A DNA stretch of 64,000 nucleotides from Raineyella sp. LH-20 (GTDB taxonomy: Bacteria > Actinomycetota > Actinomycetes > Propionibacteriales > Propionibacteriaceae), in the NCBI RefSeq assembly GCF_033110965.1, contig NZ_CP137003.1, positions 1,798,001 through 1,862,000 of the forward strand, written 5' to 3'. The first letter of the stretch is position 1, and each line of letters starts with the position of its first letter. Position numbers and translations under genes: made by a program. The notes beneath the pieces are model-generated. The model saw only the letters and a program-made list of their open reading frames with translations. It had not been told where the DNA came from and ran no database searches. Positions 7,834 to 15,734 of the stretch are shown here, one piece after another.

Positions 7834-7876
7834 GCCCCGTGCGGCCGCGCTGTCCGTCGTCGGCGTGGGAGACGCG

Positions 7877-8572
7877 TCAGGAGGCGGCGGTGGCCGTGGC
7901 CGGCGTGGGAAAACCGGCGCGCAGCGAGGCCGCCGCCGCCTCCAGGGTGGCTCGGATGTCGGCCGTGTCGTCGGCGGTGAGGGCTGCCGGGCCGGCGGCG
8001 CCGGTGCGGGCGTGCAGGAAATGGGCGGCGGCGGCGCGCAGGGTGGCCACCGAGGCCTCGACCAGGATGGTGGGGTACGGGTCCAGCTCCGGGTCGGTCC
8101 CCAGCCGTTCCGCGACGGCTGAGCGGAGCACCCGGGAGATCTCCCGCGACGACCCCATCGCCAGCGGCAGGAGTTCGGGGTGGCGGCTGGTCACCTCTTT
8201 CACCAGACGCCAGGTCGTACGGTCGGAGGCCAGCTCGAGGGCGTGGTCGATCAGCACGGTGAGCAGGACGTCGCGGACCTCTGGCCCGGGAGGTGCCTGG
8301 AGGATGCGTGCCCGCAGGTCGGCCCCGTGGTGCGGGGTGGGGTCGACCAGTGCCTGCTCCTTGCTGGTGAAGTAGTTGAAGAACGTCCTGGGGGACACCC
8401 CGGCCCGATGGGCGATGTCCTCGACCCGTACGTCCGACAGGCCTCGTTCGGCCACCAACTCGAGCGCGGCGATCCGCAGCGCGCGATGACTCTCCCGCTT
8501 CTTGCGTTCGCGCAGCCCGCAGGTCTCATCTCGGTCGGGAGTGGTGGCCATGCCCACCAGCGTACGCGACAT
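7877..8572 (-). CDS. TetR family transcriptional regulator
   Basis: 231 residues. The N-terminal helix-turn-helix (about residues 25-75: ALELVAERGLSDVRVEDIAHRAGVS, RTFFNYFTSKEQAL) is a textbook TetR_N domain. The C-terminal two thirds form a helical ligand domain without assignable specificity. The ATG at 8551, seven codons downstream, is an equally possible start. It is divergent from the flavodoxin-like gene, with a candidate operator in the shared 168-bp gap. Confidence 0.92.
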   Translation of the reverse strand: MSRTLVGMATTPDRDETCGLRERKKRESHRALRIAALELVAERGLSDVRVEDIAHRAGVSPRTFFNYFTSKEQALVDPTPHHGADLRARILQAPPGPEVRDVLLTVLIDHALELASDRTTWRLVKEVTSRHPELLPLAMGSSREISRVLRSAVAERLGTDPELDPYPTILVEASVATLRAAAAHFLHARTGAAGPAALTADDTADIRATLEAAAASLRAGFPTPATATAAS

Positions 8573-8591
8573 CTCGTTCAGTCACTGCAAA

Positions 8592-8608
8592 GTTGCATAT
8601 CGCGCAAC
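8592..8608. promoter_or_regulatory. Candidate TetR operator
   Basis: GTTGCATATCGCGCAAC has perfect 5-bp arms (GTTGC/GCAAC) and an AT-containing centre. It begins 20 bp upstream of the tetR start, in the intergenic gap shared with the flavodoxin-like gene. The role is inferred from position and shape. Confidence 0.35.
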
Positions 8609-8740
8609 AATTTCTGTGGCGATGTGCGGGGACCGGGACAGGTCAGGGCCGGCCCGGTGAAGAACCCGATCGTCCCGTGCTGGCCGCCCGCCTACGGTGG
8701 GGGCGTACGCAGGCCAAGACGGTGATGCCCAGGAGGATGA

Positions 8741-9241
8741 ATGACCAATGTGCTGGTGGCCTTCGCCACCAAGGGTGGCACCACCCAGTCGATCGCCGAG
8801 CGCCTCGGAGCCCGGCTCACCGAGGCCGGCCATGCCGTCGCGGTCGTGTCGGTGCAGGACGACCCTGATCCGGCAGCGTACGACGCGGTGGTGGTCGGCG
8901 CCGGCATCCTCGGGGGGAGCGTGTACGCGCCGGCCGGCCGATGGCTCACCGCGCACCGCGGCGGCCTGACCGACAAGCCGGTCGGGATCTTCGTGGTCTG
9001 CCTCAGCATGCTGGTCGACGATCCGGAGCGACGTGCCGAGGCCACGAGCTATCCCGGCCAGCTCGCCGAGGTGTTGCCCGGCGAGCCGGTGGCGTCGACG
9101 GTCTTCGCGGGCTCGTACGATCCGGCGACGCGGCGTTGGTGGGAGCGCCTGGCCGCGCGGCTGGTCCGGTCGCCGCGCGGCGACTTCCGCGACTGGGCGG
9201 CGGTGGACGCCTGGGGTGACGAGCTGGCGGGCAGGCTCTGA
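8741..9241 (+). CDS. Flavodoxin-domain protein (HemG-like protoporphyrinogen oxidase family)
   Basis: 166 residues. The N-terminus VLVAFATKGGTTQSIAERL carries the FMN phosphate-binding loop (TKGGTT, residues 10-15), and VVVGAGILGGSVY (about 50-62) and IFVVCLSM (about 87) are the other flavin-contacting loops of the flavodoxin fold. The family includes menaquinone-dependent protoporphyrinogen IX dehydrogenase (HemG), but many members are uncharacterised and no heme gene lies nearby. Its position next to a divergent TetR gene suggests regulated expression. Confidence 0.8.
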   Translation: MTNVLVAFATKGGTTQSIAERLGARLTEAGHAVAVVSVQDDPDPAAYDAVVVGAGILGGSVYAPAGRWLTAHRGGLTDKPVGIFVVCLSMLVDDPERRAEATSYPGQLAEVLPGEPVASTVFAGSYDPATRRWWERLAARLVRSPRGDFRDWAAVDAWGDELAGRL

Positions 9242-9321
9242 ACGACGTCTCCTGACCGCCCTGGCGCGGTGAGGGGGCACGCGCAGGGTGGACCCCACCC
9301 GGCGATGTCGGTCCCGGGCCG

Positions 9322-9327
9322 TAGGAT
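9322..9327 (+). promoter_or_regulatory. -10 box TAGGAT, leaderless start of metK
   Basis: TAGGAT, then CGTCGCC, then GTG at 9335. The 7-nt spacing makes the GTG the predicted first transcribed codon and helps choose this start. Confidence 0.5.
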
Positions 9328-9334
9328 CGTCGCC

Positions 9335-10546
9335 GTGCCGTACACCACCATGCACCTCTTCACCTCCGAGTCGGTCACCGAGGGCCACCCGGACAAGGTC
9401 TGTGACCGGATCTCCGATGCGATCCTCGACGCCATGCTGGAGCAGGACCCGCAGGCGCGCGTGGCCGTCGAGACCCTGACCACGACCGGGCTGGTGCATG
9501 TCGTCGGCGAGGTGACCACCACCGCGTACGTCGAGATCCCGCAGATCATCCGCCAGGAACTGCAGTCGATCGGCTACACCTCCTCGAAGGTGGGCTTCGA
9601 CGGCGCCTCCTGCGGGGTGATCGTCTCCATCGGCCAGCAGTCGCCCGACATCGCCCAGGGCGTCGACAAGTCGCTGGAGTTCCGCACCGACAGCGGCGAC
9701 CACGACCCGTACGACCTGCAGGGTGCGGGCGACCAGGGCCTGATGTTCGGCTACGCGACCGACGAGACCCCGACGCTGATGCCGGTGCCGGTCTTCCTGG
9801 CGCATCGGCTGGCCGAGCGGCTCACCGCAGTCCGCAAGGAGGGGCTGGTCCTCGGCCTGCGGCCCGACGGCAAGACTCAGGTCACCATCGCGTACGACGG
9901 GGAGCGCCCGGTCGGGATCGACACAGTGCTCGTCTCGACCCAGCACGACGAGGACGTCACCCAGCCGGAGCTCGCCGAGATCATCCGCACCATGGTGGTG
10001 GAGCCGGTGCTGGCCGGGTCCGGTCTCGACCTCGCCACCGATCGGATGGCGCTGCTGGTCAACCCGACCGGCCGGTTCGTCGTCGGCGGCCCGATGGGCG
10101 ACGCCGGGTTGACCGGGCGGAAGATCATCGTTGACACGTACGGCGGCATGGCGCGGCACGGTGGGGGCGCGTTCTCCGGGAAGGACCCGTCGAAGGTGGA
10201 CCGGTCCGCGGCGTACGCGCTGCGCTGGGTGGCGAAGAACGTGGTGGCCGCCGGCCTCGCCAAGCGTTGCGAGGTGCAGGCGTCGTACGCCATCGGACGG
10301 GCCCGTCCGGTCGGCATCTACGTCGAGACCTTCGGCACCGGCACGGTCTCCGACGAGCGGATCCTCGAGGCGATCCGGACCGTCTTCGACCTGCGTCCGG
10401 CGGCGATCGTCGACCAGCTCGACCTGAAGCGCCCGATCTACAAGGCGACGTCGTCGTACGGTCACTTCGGCCGCGAGCTGCCGGAGTTCACCTGGGAGCG
10501 TACGGACCGCGTCGAACAGCTGAAGGCGGCGATCGCCGGGGCCTGA
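9335..10546 (+). CDS. metK: S-adenosylmethionine synthetase
   Basis: 403 residues from GTG. All MetK signatures are present: [21 protein letters not shown] at the N-terminus, [12 protein letters not shown] near residue 130 and the glycine-rich loop [16 protein letters not shown] near 285. It makes SAM from methionine and ATP as a cytoplasmic oligomer. An ATG at 9350 is also possible, but would leave fewer residues before LFTSES than usual, and the TAGGAT box fits 9335. No SAM riboswitch fits in the 93 bp upstream. Confidence 0.98.
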   Translation: MPYTTMHLFTSESVTEGHPDKVCDRISDAILDAMLEQDPQARVAVETLTTTGLVHVVGEVTTTAYVEIPQIIRQELQSIGYTSSKVGFDGASCGVIVSIGQQSPDIAQGVDKSLEFRTDSGDHDPYDLQGAGDQGLMFGYATDETPTLMPVPVFLAHRLAERLTAVRKEGLVLGLRPDGKTQVTIAYDGERPVGIDTVLVSTQHDEDVTQPELAEIIRTMVVEPVLAGSGLDLATDRMALLVNPTGRFVVGGPMGDAGLTGRKIIVDTYGGMARHGGGAFSGKDPSKVDRSAAYALRWVAKNVVAAGLAKRCEVQASYAIGRARPVGIYVETFGTGTVSDERILEAIRTVFDLRPAAIVDQLDLKRPIYKATSSYGHFGRELPEFTWERTDRVEQLKAAIAGA

Positions 10547-10567
10547 CACCCCACCTCTCGTGGGGTG
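10547..10567 (+). terminator. GC hairpin just after metK
   Basis: CACCCCAC (10547-10554) and GTGGGGTG (10560-10567) form an 8-bp stem with a 5-nt loop beginning at the metK stop. No T-run follows, so it is a possible L-shaped terminator. Confidence 0.45.
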
Positions 10568-10691
10568 CCGTGGGGTCTCGCGGGGTGCCGCGTAGTCGTC
10601 ACCGCGCGGGGCCTGGTGGGCCTTTCGCGGTCCCCGCTCGCGGGCCCTTCGGTGCTTTGCCTGGCGGGCCCCTTTCGGTGCTTTGCCGGCG

Positions 10692-10757
10692 GATGCACCC
10701 CGTGGTCATCATTCGTTCGTGGGCGCCCACGAACGAATGATGACCACGGGGTGCGTC
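10692..10757. repeat. 66-bp near-perfect palindrome, family member 1
   Basis: The arms 10695-10724 and 10725-10754 are exact reverse complements (30 bp, no loop), and 10692-10694 with 10755-10757 extend pairing with one mismatch. The inner core is CATTCGTTCGTGG and its complement. A related palindrome with the same core and the same GCACCCCGT ends lies at 47927-47996. Confidence 0.9.
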
Positions 10758-10934
10758 TGTACAACGGGGTGAATCTGATTCAGTGCCGGATCGTGGGGAG
10801 TCCCGGGGCCAGCGCGCGGCCGCGGGAGTGGCTCGGGGGGCGTGGGGTCGGGGGATGCTGGGCCGGTGCCCGGTGCCCGGTGCCCGGTGCCCGGTGCCCG
10901 GCGGCTGTGGCCGGAGGCCGGAGGCGGGACGCCC

Positions 10935-13601
10935 TCAGGCCGGCAGGAGATGCTGCAGCAGCACCCGGGCCGCGTCCTTGTCCAGGAACTGGTTGGCGTT
11001 GCCGCACTTGGGTGACTGGACGCAGCGTGGGCAGCCGTCGGCGCACCCGCAGGTGCTGAGGCGTTCGTACGTCGCCTGCCACCAGCGCTCGGCGATCCGA
11101 TACCCCTGGGCGGCGTAGCCGGAGCCGCCGGACTGGCCGTCGTGGATGAAGATCGTGGCGGCGCCCGTGTCGGGGTGGAACACCGTGGAGACGCCGCCGA
11201 TGTCCCAACGGTCACACGAGACGAACAGCGGCAGCAGGCCGATCGCAGTGTGCTCGGCGGCGTGCACCGCACCGGCCAGCTGCACCTGGGTCAGCCCGGT
11301 GGCCCGGACGACGGACTCGGGGATGCGGATCCACATCGCTTGGGTCTCCAGCGCGTGCTCCGGCATCACCATCGGCGTACGGTCCCAGACCTCGCCGGTG
11401 AGTTCGTCGCGACGCAGGTAGCCGATCACCTGACCGGTGAGACGTACGCTTCCTCGACAGATCTCGACGGTGTCGTCGGGGCCGGTGGTGTCGATCCGGC
11501 CGGCGGTGTCGATCCGGCCGGCGGTGTCGATCCGGCCGTCGGCGATAGGGCCGTCGGTAGGGATCGGGCCGCTGGGGCCGCTCGGGCGGGCCATGCCGGC
11601 GGGACGACCCGAATCGCGCCCGAACGGCCGACTCTCCGCCGTGTCGAGCACCTCGATGTCCATCGTGGAGACCGGTTGGGTGGTGTAGCCGGGCCGGTCG
11701 CGGTGCACGATCGCCTCGAAGTTGTCCAGGTCGAGGGTGTCGACCATCCAGGAATCGCCCTGGTGCAGGTAGACGGCCTCAGGGTGCACCGCCCGGTCGG
11801 CCGAGCCGACGTCGGCCACCCCGACCAGCCGGCCGGTGTCCCGGTCCACGATGTCGACCGCGCGGGCACCACCGCCGCGGATGTCGATCATCGTCGCGGC
11901 CCGTTCGGGTCGGGTCCAGTACCAGCCCGCACGCCGCTTGCGCAGCACGCCCTGGGCTGCCAGCGTGTCGGCGATGCCGGCCATCGCCGGCCCGAAGAAC
12001 CGGGCGTCGGCGGCGGTCAGCGCCGCTTCCTGGGCGGCCGCCGCGAGGTGCGGCCCCAGCACGTACGGGTTCGCCGGGTCGAGGACCGTACGCTCCACCG
12101 AGCCGTCCAGCAGCTCCTCGGGGTGGGCGAAGAAGTAGGCGTCCAGCGGATTCTCCCGGGCCACCAGGAACACCAGGGCATCGCTGCCGCGTCGGCCGGC
12201 CCGACCAGCCTGCTGCCACAGGGCCGCCCTGGTGCCGGGATAACCCGACACGATGACGGCGTCCAGCCCCGCGATGTCGACGCCGAGTTCCAGGGCGTTG
12301 GTGGCGGCGACGCCGTGGAGCTGACCGGTCTGCAGGTCGCGCTCGAGTCGACGCCGGTCCTGGGGCAGGTAGCCGGCGCGGTAGGCGTCGATCCGGCCGG
12401 CGGGCCCGGCCAGGTCCTGCGCGGTGACCGCGACCCTTTCGGCCATCGCCCGGGAGGCGATGAAGGCGACGGTCTGACGCCCCTCGGTGACACAGTCCGC
12501 CAACAGGTGGGCCGACTCCGTGTCGTGGTTGCCTTCGGGCTGCCACAGCACCAGATCGACCTGGCCGTGCGGCGAGGTGTCCTCGGTGACCGTGACCACG
12601 TCCTCGGGCGCGACCCCGGCAAGATCCACCAGCAGCTCGGCGCCACCGTCGACGGTCGCCGAGGTGGCGATCACCACCGGGTCGGCCCCGTACAGTGCGG
12701 CGAGGCGCCGCAACCGCCGGACGATCGCCGACACGTGGGCGCCGAACACGCCCCGGTAGCGATGGCACTCGTCGAGGACGATGTAGCGCAGCGAGCCGAG
12801 CAGCCGCGCCCACCGGGCGTGATCGGGCAGCACCGAGTAGTGCAGCATGTCGGGGTTGGTGAGGACGTACGTTCCGAAGTCGCGGGCCCAGGCCCGCTCC
12901 GCGTCGTCGGAGTCGCCGTCGAGGGTGGTGACCCGCCAGCCGTCCAGTCCCAGCTCGCGGCAGGCCCGCAGCTGGTCGTGGGCCAGCGCCTTGGTCGGGG
13001 CGAGGTAGAGGGCGGTGCCGGTCCGGCCGGCGCCGAGATCGGCCCGCAGCTGGGCGGCGGTCAGTCGGGGACGGGGGACGACGGCGGTGTCGGTGGTGAC
13101 GGCGGTGCTGGTGGTGACGGCGGTGCTGGTGGTGACGGCGGGGCCGGTGACGGCGGTGCTGGTGGTGACGGCGGTGCTGGTGGTGACGGCGGGGCCGGTG
13201 ACGGCGGTGCTGGTGGTGACGGCGGGGCCGGTGACGGCGGCGAGGCGGTCGTGGTGGGGGGCGATCGGCCCGACCGTGCGGTCGCGGTGAGGGGTGGCGT
13301 CCCCGCCGGACCGTACGCCCGGCGGGGCCTCCCGGGGGAGATCGCTGGTCGTCGCGGTGGCGACCGGGGCGAGGTACGCGAGGGACTTGCCCGACGCGGT
13401 GCCGGTGCTGAGCAGCACATGGCGCCCGGCATGGACGGCTTCCATCGCCGTCGCCTGGTGCTCCCAGGGCGCGCCGATGCCGAGGCCGGCGAAGGCCGCT
13501 ACGACGTCGTCCGGCACCCAGTCCGGCCAGCTGACCGTACGCCCGTCGCGCGCAGGGATGCGGTGGAGGTGACTCACCCGCGCATCAGTGGACTGGAACA
13601 C
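10935..13601 (-). CDS. DEAD/DEAH-box helicase with DUF1998-type C-terminus (Hrq1/MrfA-like)
   Basis: 888 residues from GTG. Superfamily 2 motifs are present in order: motif I GTASGKS (about 66-72), APTKALAHDQL (about 203), DECHRYRG (motif II), SATV (motif III), ELGVDI (motif V) and QQAGRAGRRG (motif VI). The C-terminus has the four-cysteine element CGCADGCPRC...PKC (about 855-875) of Hrq1/MrfA-like DNA-repair helicases. Two in-frame repeats interrupt it: Thr/Ala/Val-rich repeats at about residues 118-172, between motifs I and Ia, and RIDTAG repeats near 690. A TAGACT box 6 nt before GTG suggests a leaderless mRNA. Confidence 0.9.
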   Translation of the reverse strand: MFQSTDARVSHLHRIPARDGRTVSWPDWVPDDVVAAFAGLGIGAPWEHQATAMEAVHAGRHVLLSTGTASGKSLAYLAPVATATTSDLPREAPPGVRSGGDATPHRDRTVGPIAPHHDRLAAVTGPAVTTSTAVTGPAVTTSTAVTTSTAVTGPAVTTSTAVTTSTAVTTDTAVVPRPRLTAAQLRADLGAGRTGTALYLAPTKALAHDQLRACRELGLDGWRVTTLDGDSDDAERAWARDFGTYVLTNPDMLHYSVLPDHARWARLLGSLRYIVLDECHRYRGVFGAHVSAIVRRLRRLAALYGADPVVIATSATVDGGAELLVDLAGVAPEDVVTVTEDTSPHGQVDLVLWQPEGNHDTESAHLLADCVTEGRQTVAFIASRAMAERVAVTAQDLAGPAGRIDAYRAGYLPQDRRRLERDLQTGQLHGVAATNALELGVDIAGLDAVIVSGYPGTRAALWQQAGRAGRRGSDALVFLVARENPLDAYFFAHPEELLDGSVERTVLDPANPYVLGPHLAAAAQEAALTAADARFFGPAMAGIADTLAAQGVLRKRRAGWYWTRPERAATMIDIRGGGARAVDIVDRDTGRLVGVADVGSADRAVHPEAVYLHQGDSWMVDTLDLDNFEAIVHRDRPGYTTQPVSTMDIEVLDTAESRPFGRDSGRPAGMARPSGPSGPIPTDGPIADGRIDTAGRIDTAGRIDTTGPDDTVEICRGSVRLTGQVIGYLRRDELTGEVWDRTPMVMPEHALETQAMWIRIPESVVRATGLTQVQLAGAVHAAEHTAIGLLPLFVSCDRWDIGGVSTVFHPDTGAATIFIHDGQSGGSGYAAQGYRIAERWWQATYERLSTCGCADGCPRCVQSPKCGNANQFLDKDAARVLLQHLLPA
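11478..11545. repeat. 18-bp in-frame repeat in the helicase gene
   Basis: Units of GTGTCGATCCGGCCGGCG recur three to four times and encode RIDTAG/RIDTTG on the minus strand. The period is a multiple of three, so copy changes keep the frame. Confidence 0.7.
13082..13250. repeat. 15/18-bp in-frame repeat array in the helicase gene
   Basis: Alternating 18-bp (GTGACGGCGGTGCTGGTG) and 15-bp (GTGACGGCGGGGCCG) modules, about ten in all, encode AVTTST and AVTGP on the minus strand. Both periods are multiples of three. Confidence 0.85.
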
Positions 13602-13607
13602 GCGGTC

Positions 13608-13613
13608 AGTCTA
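13608..13613 (-). promoter_or_regulatory. -10 box TAGACT, leaderless start of the helicase gene
   Basis: Minus strand: TAGACT, GACCGC, then GTG at 13601. Confidence 0.45.
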
Positions 13614-13696
13614 GGCGGCAGGTCGGACAGTTCCGCGGAGCGCGGCGGGGCGCCGGCGGGCGGAAGGGACCGGCGAGGGACCGGCGAGCGAGGAGC

Positions 13697-14071
13697 TCAG
13701 CCGTTCGGTCGGTTGGGGAGGTACTGGATGGCCCAGCGGTTATCGTCGGGGTCCGCGAACGTCACGAAGTGACCCCAGGCGAGGACCTCGACGTCGGTCA
13801 CATCGACGCCGCGGGCCGCGAGTTCGTCGTGGGCCTGGTTGATGTCGGCGACGACGATCTGCAGGGACGCCGTGCCCGGTGGCACCTCGCTCAGACCCTG
13901 CCCGAAGGCGATCGAGCAGGCCGAGCCGGGCGGAGTGATCTGGACGAAGCGGAGGTCGTCACTGACCCGCTGGTCGTAGTCGAGGTGGAAACCGACCTTG
14001 TTGACGTAGAAGTCGATGGCGCGGTCGATGTCTGTGACGGGGATGAACGCCAGTTCGAGTTTCCAGTCCAT
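13697..14071 (-). CDS. VOC (glyoxalase/bleomycin resistance) family protein
   Basis: 124 residues. Two beta-alpha-beta-beta-beta modules are visible: LAFIPVTDIDRAIDFYVNKVG at the start and LQIVVADINQAHDELAARG in the middle, ending with the conserved FADPDDNRWAIQYLP. The start MDWKLEL at 14071 is preceded by GAGGGGA; the frame is open 13 codons further. VOC proteins bind metals and act on diverse small molecules or sequester drugs; the substrate is unknown. It lies between two minus-strand genes and may form a short unit with neither. Confidence 0.88.
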   Translation of the reverse strand: MDWKLELAFIPVTDIDRAIDFYVNKVGFHLDYDQRVSDDLRFVQITPPGSACSIAFGQGLSEVPPGTASLQIVVADINQAHDELAARGVDVTDVEVLAWGHFVTFADPDDNRWAIQYLPNRPNG

Positions 14072-14144
14072 GGGGAGATCCCCTCGTCGGAGGCGGTGGC
14101 TTGGAGCCATCCAAACACGGTCGACCGCGCGGTGTCACCCCCTG

Positions 14145-15488
14145 TCAGGAGTGCGATGCCGGTCCGGGCTGCGACCAGACCGACGGGCGCAGGCCGGCAG
14201 GGGCGGGGGCCGGCGCGACGACGGCCGTGTCGCCGATGCCGGTGTCCGCAGCGTCGGCGCGGTCCGGGTCCACTCCCGCGGCAGGGGCCTCGGCCAGTGG
14301 CGGACGGGCAGCGTCGCGCCAGACGGTCTGGATCGCGTCGGCCGTCCGGATGATCGAGAAGCGTTCCTGGACCTCGCGCCACGCCGCGAGAGCCCGGGAC
14401 AGGGCCACCTCGGGCTGATCCAACACCGCGATGATGGCCTCGGCGAGGGCGTCCACGTCGTCGCGCGGGACCAGCCAGCCGAACGGCTCGATCTCCGGCG
14501 ACGGGTGCACGATCTCGGTCACCCCGCCGCCGCGGGTCGCCACGACCGGGACGCCGCGGGCCATCGCCTCCACGATCACTTGGCCGAAGGGCTCCGGTTG
14601 GCCGGAGGCATGCACGCACACGCTCATCCGATCGAGCTCGTCCGTCGGGTCCTCGAGGAAGCCGGTGAACTCGACGGCGTCGGTCATCCCCAGCTTCTCG
14701 ACCTCCGCCTTCACCCGGGCTTCGTACGCGTCCTCTCCGAAGAGCGGGGCACCGACGATCCGGAATCGTGCGCCGGGATGGCGAGCCTGAACGACCGCGG
14801 CGGCGCGGACGAAGGACAGCTGACCCTTCGTCGGGCTGATCCGGCCGACGATCCCGATGACCGGGGGCTCCGGGCGGGCCCGGTTGTGGGGGGAGGGGCC
14901 CAGCTGGGCAGGGCTGAATCCTGGATAGGCGATGGTGAGGCCCTTGGCCTTCGGCAGAGTGACGGCGGTGCCGGCGGAGTTGACGATCACCCGGCTCGGG
15001 GCCCAGCGGGCCAGCCGGCGCACCAGCGTGACCAGCGGCATGGGGAGGTAATCGGGGCTGATCCGGTCGTGGATGTGCCAGACCATGGGGCGACCGGCCA
15101 CCCGGGCGGCGACGAGGCCGATCAGGTCCGCCTTCAGCGACGTGGTGTGGATGAGATCGGGGTCGAGCCGACGCAGATGCAGGCCGAGCCGCACCGCGTA
15201 CGGCAACACCCGGATGGCGTTCACCAGTGCGGTGATCCGGGTGCCACCGGAGGCTTCCCGACCGGCTGCGGCGATCTGTGGGGAGAGCGGAAACACCTCG
15301 ACGTCGTGGCCGGCGTCGGCGATGGCCCGGGCGAGCGGACCGTCGCTGAACAGGATGGTGCGTACGCTGATGTCGGCGTCGATGTGGTCGAGCAACCGGA
15401 GCAGGGCGAGTTCAGCGCCCCCCACTGCACCGGTGTGGTCGAGTACGACGATTCGCAGGCTCGCGCTCGGATTCGAAGGGTCCCCCAT
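14145..15488 (-). CDS. GT4 family glycosyltransferase
   Basis: 447 residues. The N-terminal acceptor domain starts with LRIVVLDHTGAVGGAELALLRLL, the glycine-rich loop of GT-B enzymes. The C-terminal donor domain has IGIVGRISPTKGQ (about 240) and EPFGQVIVEAMARGVPVVA (about 325), the E-x7-E signature of GT4. The last 60 residues are a Pro/Ala-rich low-complexity tail. It is the first gene of the polysaccharide locus but is separated from the rest by a methyltransferase gene. The start at 15488 fits a TACTGT box 6 nt upstream; longer frames lack a start signal. Confidence 0.9.
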   Translation of the reverse strand: MGDPSNPSASLRIVVLDHTGAVGGAELALLRLLDHIDADISVRTILFSDGPLARAIADAGHDVEVFPLSPQIAAAGREASGGTRITALVNAIRVLPYAVRLGLHLRRLDPDLIHTTSLKADLIGLVAARVAGRPMVWHIHDRISPDYLPMPLVTLVRRLARWAPSRVIVNSAGTAVTLPKAKGLTIAYPGFSPAQLGPSPHNRARPEPPVIGIVGRISPTKGQLSFVRAAAVVQARHPGARFRIVGAPLFGEDAYEARVKAEVEKLGMTDAVEFTGFLEDPTDELDRMSVCVHASGQPEPFGQVIVEAMARGVPVVATRGGGVTEIVHPSPEIEPFGWLVPRDDVDALAEAIIAVLDQPEVALSRALAAWREVQERFSIIRTADAIQTVWRDAARPPLAEAPAAGVDPDRADAADTGIGDTAVVAPAPAPAGLRPSVWSQPGPASHS

Positions 15489-15494
15489 GCGGCC

Positions 15495-15500
15495 ACAGTA
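15495..15500 (-). promoter_or_regulatory. -10 box TACTGT, leaderless start of the GT4 gene
   Basis: Minus strand: TACTGT, GGCCGC, then ATG at 15488. An AT-rich stretch (TTTAAGATC) lies about 15 bp further upstream. Confidence 0.5.
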
Positions 15501-15734
15501 GCCTTTTGATCTTAAATTTCCGAGCCCCCCATATGGCCGGGACAACAGGAAAGACCCAGGTCTATGAAACCTCTGGGTGCGCGGTGTGCGACGGATCGGC
15601 CGGCGGTCGGGGTCGGCGCCTCCGCCTCCACCGACACCTCCGCCGCGGGATGGAACAGGGCCGCGCGGAACGGCTGCGCGAGCCGGGCGTGGAAGGAGAG
15701 TGACCGCTCGGCCGGTGCATGCCACGATGGGGAC

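Larger units (their letters stand above)
10547..10934. other. Convergent spacer between metK and the helicase gene
   Basis: 388 bp without a gene. It contains the metK hairpin, two copies of a GGGCCC-TTTCGGTGCTTTGCC-like segment (about 10631 and 10653), the long palindrome at 10692-10757 with a partial extra right end (ACAACGGGGTGAATC, about 10761), and about five GGTGCCC units at 10864-10901. Confidence 0.7.

Noticed and set aside
9242-9334. SAM riboswitch before metK
   Set aside because: Only 93 bp are available, no SAM-I or SAM-II/IV type core is recognisable, and the TAGGAT box predicts transcription starting at the GTG.
13082-13250. CRISPR-like or non-coding repeat
   Set aside because: The repeats are in-frame inside a clear helicase gene, with periods of 15 and 18 bp.
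11142-13772. An 876-codon open frame antisense to the helicase gene
   Set aside because: It reads the tandem repeats as GGDGGAGG strings and has no recognisable domain; it is a shadow of the helicase frame.
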